This document shows, piece by piece, positions 61,300-64,000 of a DNA stretch of 64,000 nucleotides. Positions within the stretch are counted from its first letter, which is position 1. Each line of letters opens with the position of its first letter. Both the position numbers and the translations under genes were made by a program. The notes beneath the pieces were generated by a model, which did not search any database, was not told the DNA's origin, and saw nothing but the letters and a program-made list of their open reading frames with translations. This DNA is from Kalaharituber pfeilii (taxonomy: Eukaryota; Ascomycota; Pezizomycetes; Pezizales; Pezizaceae): contig WHUZ01000049.1 in NCBI GenBank assembly GCA_015179045.1, forward strand, positions 408,742 to 472,741. Direction: 5' to 3'.

Positions 61300-61690
61300 A
61301 GTTCAGGCATGCTGTGATATTACCTAATTGAGTTGATAGAGCATCTTGGGTACATGCATAAGATATAGAATTGTAGAATACATTGTGCATGTAGGCACAT
61401 TGAGTATGTTGAGTACGTTGAGCATACACACAAAATATTGAACATATTACGTATACATGAGTATAGTGAGTATGTCAAGCATGTTGAGTATATTGAGTAC
61501 TTATATGAGATGGAGGACATATTGGGCACATTAAGTATGTTGAGTATACATACATGAGATATACAATATATGAGGTATCCAACACATTATTAGGCACGTT
61601 GCATATGCTTATGAGATGTAGGCATATTGAGCATAGTATGTGCATATGAGATGTAGGACATATGGGGTACATTAAGTATGTTGAGTGCCA
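61300..61690. repeat. TTGAGTATGTTGAG / CATGAGATGTAGG tandem repeat
   Basis: TTGAGTATGTTGAGTACG-like words alternating with GCATACACACAAA and TGAGATGTAGGACATAT words over about 390 bp. The minus-strand frames (61320-61672) are by-products. Confidence 0.8.
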
Positions 61691-61710
61691 TCGACAACAA
61701 CTATGTCAGG

Positions 61711-62715
61711 ATGAGTGTTTGGAAGCAACTCCACAACCACAACGTCCTTCTCAGTGAAATCTACATAGATCGAAAGCACTCAGTGAGCTAAGTCTTTTGA
61801 TCTAATTCTTATTCTCAAATACCCGACAGTGCAAATTTCCTCTGCAGGGTAAAATCTCGAGGATCCATCAGCTCATCACCACTATTGTAAGCACATCACT
61901 CCACTCCTGTCATGCTAAGACCATGAGGCTCAGCACCATCAAGAGTGACGTCGCGCCATTCCTAGAAAAGATCAATGAAGGACTGGAAAAGGAAGCATTC
62001 CTATACTTCGTATGTATAGATACTGAAAAGTAGGAGTTCCGTTCTTTCTGCATAGATGCAGATAACGAAAAATCTTACTGGCAAGGAGAATATTTCCAGT
62101 ACCCAAGCAAGGGATTGAGTAGTAGTTCACACAAAGCTGGTGAGTCCAGCACCACCACCACCATCACCACCACCACCGCCACCACCACCACTACCGCCAC
62201 AGACACCAGCCAGCCCCAGCACAAAGAAAAAAAGGAGAAGGCTCCAACTCCCAACCAGACGTACGAGATCAAGTATCGACTCAGTGATGCGGAGGCTAAA
62301 AAGATCGTGTCATCTGCAAGAGCACCACTAATACCGACACCATCACCACCACCGGAACCATCGGCGTTAGTACTACTACCATCAAAAACTCCTATCCTGC
62401 CACCAAAACTCTCCAACAGCCCAAAGGGAAGAGCTAAGCTTATGACCTAAGAAGAAGCTTATCAGCGCTACTGGGAAAATGCTCGGAAGGGCTCCACCAC
62501 TACTACCTTTCTACTAACCATAGTCGATGCCAACACTAGGGGAAAAGCCAGTATTGTGATACACAGTATTATATTGAGGAAGGACCTAGGATAGTAGTTG
62601 GAAGCCGCGAACAAGGAGCTAGGGAGGATAAGGGGGATTCGCTGGCTAAGGAAGAGGAATATGCTGGAGGAGGACGGCAAGAAAACTAGTTCGGTGGTGA
62701 TTTTTTTTTTTTTTT
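61711..62715 (+). pseudogene. Decayed gene of unknown function with in-frame stop codons
   Basis: Exons 61711-61782, 61830-62013 and 62056 onward can be joined (introns of 47 and 42 nt). The product begins MSVWKQLHNHNVLLSEIYID and continues with the phrases LEKINEGLEKEAFLYFVYAD, ADNEKSYWQGEYFQYPSKG, a Thr-rich stretch from an ACC repeat (62150-62200), and AEAKKIVSSARAPL. The frame meets TAA at 62448-62450, yet reads on sensibly as EEAYQRYWENARKG, then TAG TAG at 62592-62597, and reads on again as LEAANKELGRIRGIRWL. Stops of this kind arise from CAA, CAG or TGG by C:G to T:A change, which RIP produces. The family is not recognised; a transposon-linked gene is possible. An alternative is a live gene ending at 62450. 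Confidence 0.5.
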
Positions 62716-63170
62716 TTTAATATCATTGATTGCTTGCTGTCCCACAGGCTATGGCGATATCCTAACTAACTACTTTCTATGTCACATAACCCTACTTCTC
62801 TCTCCTACTCCCCCAATATTTCTATTATCACACTCAATAGATTTCTTTTCCCTTCTCTTCCTTTCGGAGGCCTTTTCACATACTCCTCCCCCTAGCCACC
62901 TCTGCTTCCACACTCTACACTCCTCTAGCAAGTGTTTCATTTTCAGTAGTAATTTATTGTCATGACCTAGCAATTCAGATAACTAACCATAAAGGTTGTT
63001 TTCCAAATTCCTAAGTCCTAAGCTAATAGTTATCCTAAACAACATAAGTCATGTATTACTAACAAAGTCATGTATAAGTCAGGTATTACTTATCAATAAG
63101 GAAAAGGAGGATTAATAATCATGTACGATAGTTTTCTTTAAAGATGCTATCAAAAGAAATATAACTAACA
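62716..63170. other. Stretch without gene
   Basis: The DNA following a T run (about 62701-62718) holds small pyrimidine-rich frames only. Nothing supported. Confidence 0.35.
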
Positions 63171-63179
63171 AATGAATCA

Positions 63180-63270
63180 ACTAGTGACTCAAAGAATGAG
63201 TCAAGGAATGAGTCAAGGAATGACTCAAGGAATGAGTCAAAGAGTAAGTCAAACGGTGACTCAAGGAAAA
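63180..63270. repeat. 12-bp tandem repeat CAAGGAATGAGT
   Basis: About seven units, read on plus as repeats of Met-Ser-Gln-Gly or Met-Thr-Gln-Gly. Confidence 0.9.
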
Positions 63271-64000
63271 TCATGTAGTGAGTTAAAAGACCACACCAAA
63301 CTCATGTATGGAAAAGAAGAGCTTGGCGGAGCGTATTTAAGGCGCTCGCTTTGCCCGCAGAGATAGTTTTTCAGAGTTCTTGAGCGAGAGCACATAGGAA
63401 GTACCTTCACTCTGACTTCTCTGAAGCTATCTAAAGTTTAGATAGTTTTAGTATGGATAGGACACAATTCAAAGCAATCAGATTTATCTCTCCTCCCACC
63501 TCACCAGTGAATAAGTATAGATTCTACAGTAACTGTACCCCAGAATATAGCCTTCTTTATTCTCCATAGTTTGCAGTTTAAATACTCTAACAGGTATATA
63601 TTCAATAAAACCATTAGGATCACTACCATATTGTCAAAGAAGACTGCTACAAGTTCTCTTTAAGTTTAGAGACTTCCAGTCAGAAGGACAACTCCTTGAA
63701 GGCTACTCAAGGGATAGAAGAGCAAAAAATAGAATTCATTCAATACATAAGCCCAGAAGAAACAACCCTATACCAACCATACATAACCATCCTTTATTCC
63801 TGTACTGAGAACTTGTTCTAGGTCCAAAAGCTTTGCCTCTATCTGTCTAGAGACTCTTAGGCAATAACTTCAGGACTAAGTAACTTCTTCAACAGTCAGA
63901 ACATAAGGAGGTAGTAAATCAGTCAAACAAAATTCCCTCCTAACCCTCTACCTCTCCTCAGAAACTTCCAATAAGAGTAAGATAAACAAACAACAATAAT
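63271..64000. other. Window end, no supported gene
   Basis: AT-rich, with no frame of note and no recognisable repeat. Confidence 0.35.

Overview
The window comes from a filamentous ascomycete (Pezizomycotina). Genes are spliced by short introns of about 40-100 nt with GTAnGT-type donors and CTAAC/CTGAC-like branch points. The orthologue set is fungal (Ariadne-type RBR ligase, H2A/H2B, KGD2, HSP12/HSP9, CTP1, DHH1, POM152, MAM33, TMA16). The right end is an AT-rich, repeat-rich block whose repeat copies differ only by transitions, as repeat-induced point mutation (RIP) leaves them. Pezizomycetes is a weak guess; the class cannot be fixed from this sequence alone. I found no rRNA, no convincing tRNA and no CRISPR-like array.

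Left part (1-16 kb): a decayed SKN7-like HSF-domain gene at the edge, an Ariadne-type E3 ubiquitin ligase, a HAD-superfamily protein with a His-rich tail, and a divergent histone pair (H2B on minus, H2A on plus) with TATA boxes at mirrored distances.

Middle part (16-50 kb): an 842-residue AT-hook and acidic-tract protein, mitochondrial 2-oxoglutarate dehydrogenase E2 (KGD2), an NYN-domain putative RNase, a small HSP12-family stress protein, the mitochondrial citrate carrier CTP1 (five exons, three of them tiny), DHH1 with an apparent one-base frameshift, the nuclear-pore membrane protein POM152, a broken fragment resembling the N-terminus of UTP22, an ELYS-like nuclear-pore gene, MAM33 and TMA16. 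Exon coordinates were worked out by hand from splice signals and reading-frame continuity and are given in each entry. Several of these genes carry long C-homopolymers on the coding strand 100-600 bp before the start codon.

Right part (50-64 kb): no intact gene. It holds a 57-bp minisatellite family (50.4-54.3 kb), GC-rich 9-bp/47-bp repeats, 12-bp repeats, a block made almost only of A and T (55.6-56.4 kb), a pair of ~240-bp LTR-like repeats differing by 26 transitions and no transversions, further short tandem arrays, a second copy of the 57-bp family in inverted orientation (59.7-60.6 kb), and a gene relic with three in-frame stop codons. The layout (minisatellite, AT core, inverted minisatellite) looks like heterochromatin and could be pericentromeric or subtelomeric.

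Functionally the left 50 kb is housekeeping: chromatin, mRNA decay, mitochondrial carbon metabolism, ubiquitin ligation, nuclear pore and ribosome biogenesis. Adjacent genes do not form a pathway, except that two nuclear-pore genes (POM152 and the ELYS-like gene) sit side by side.
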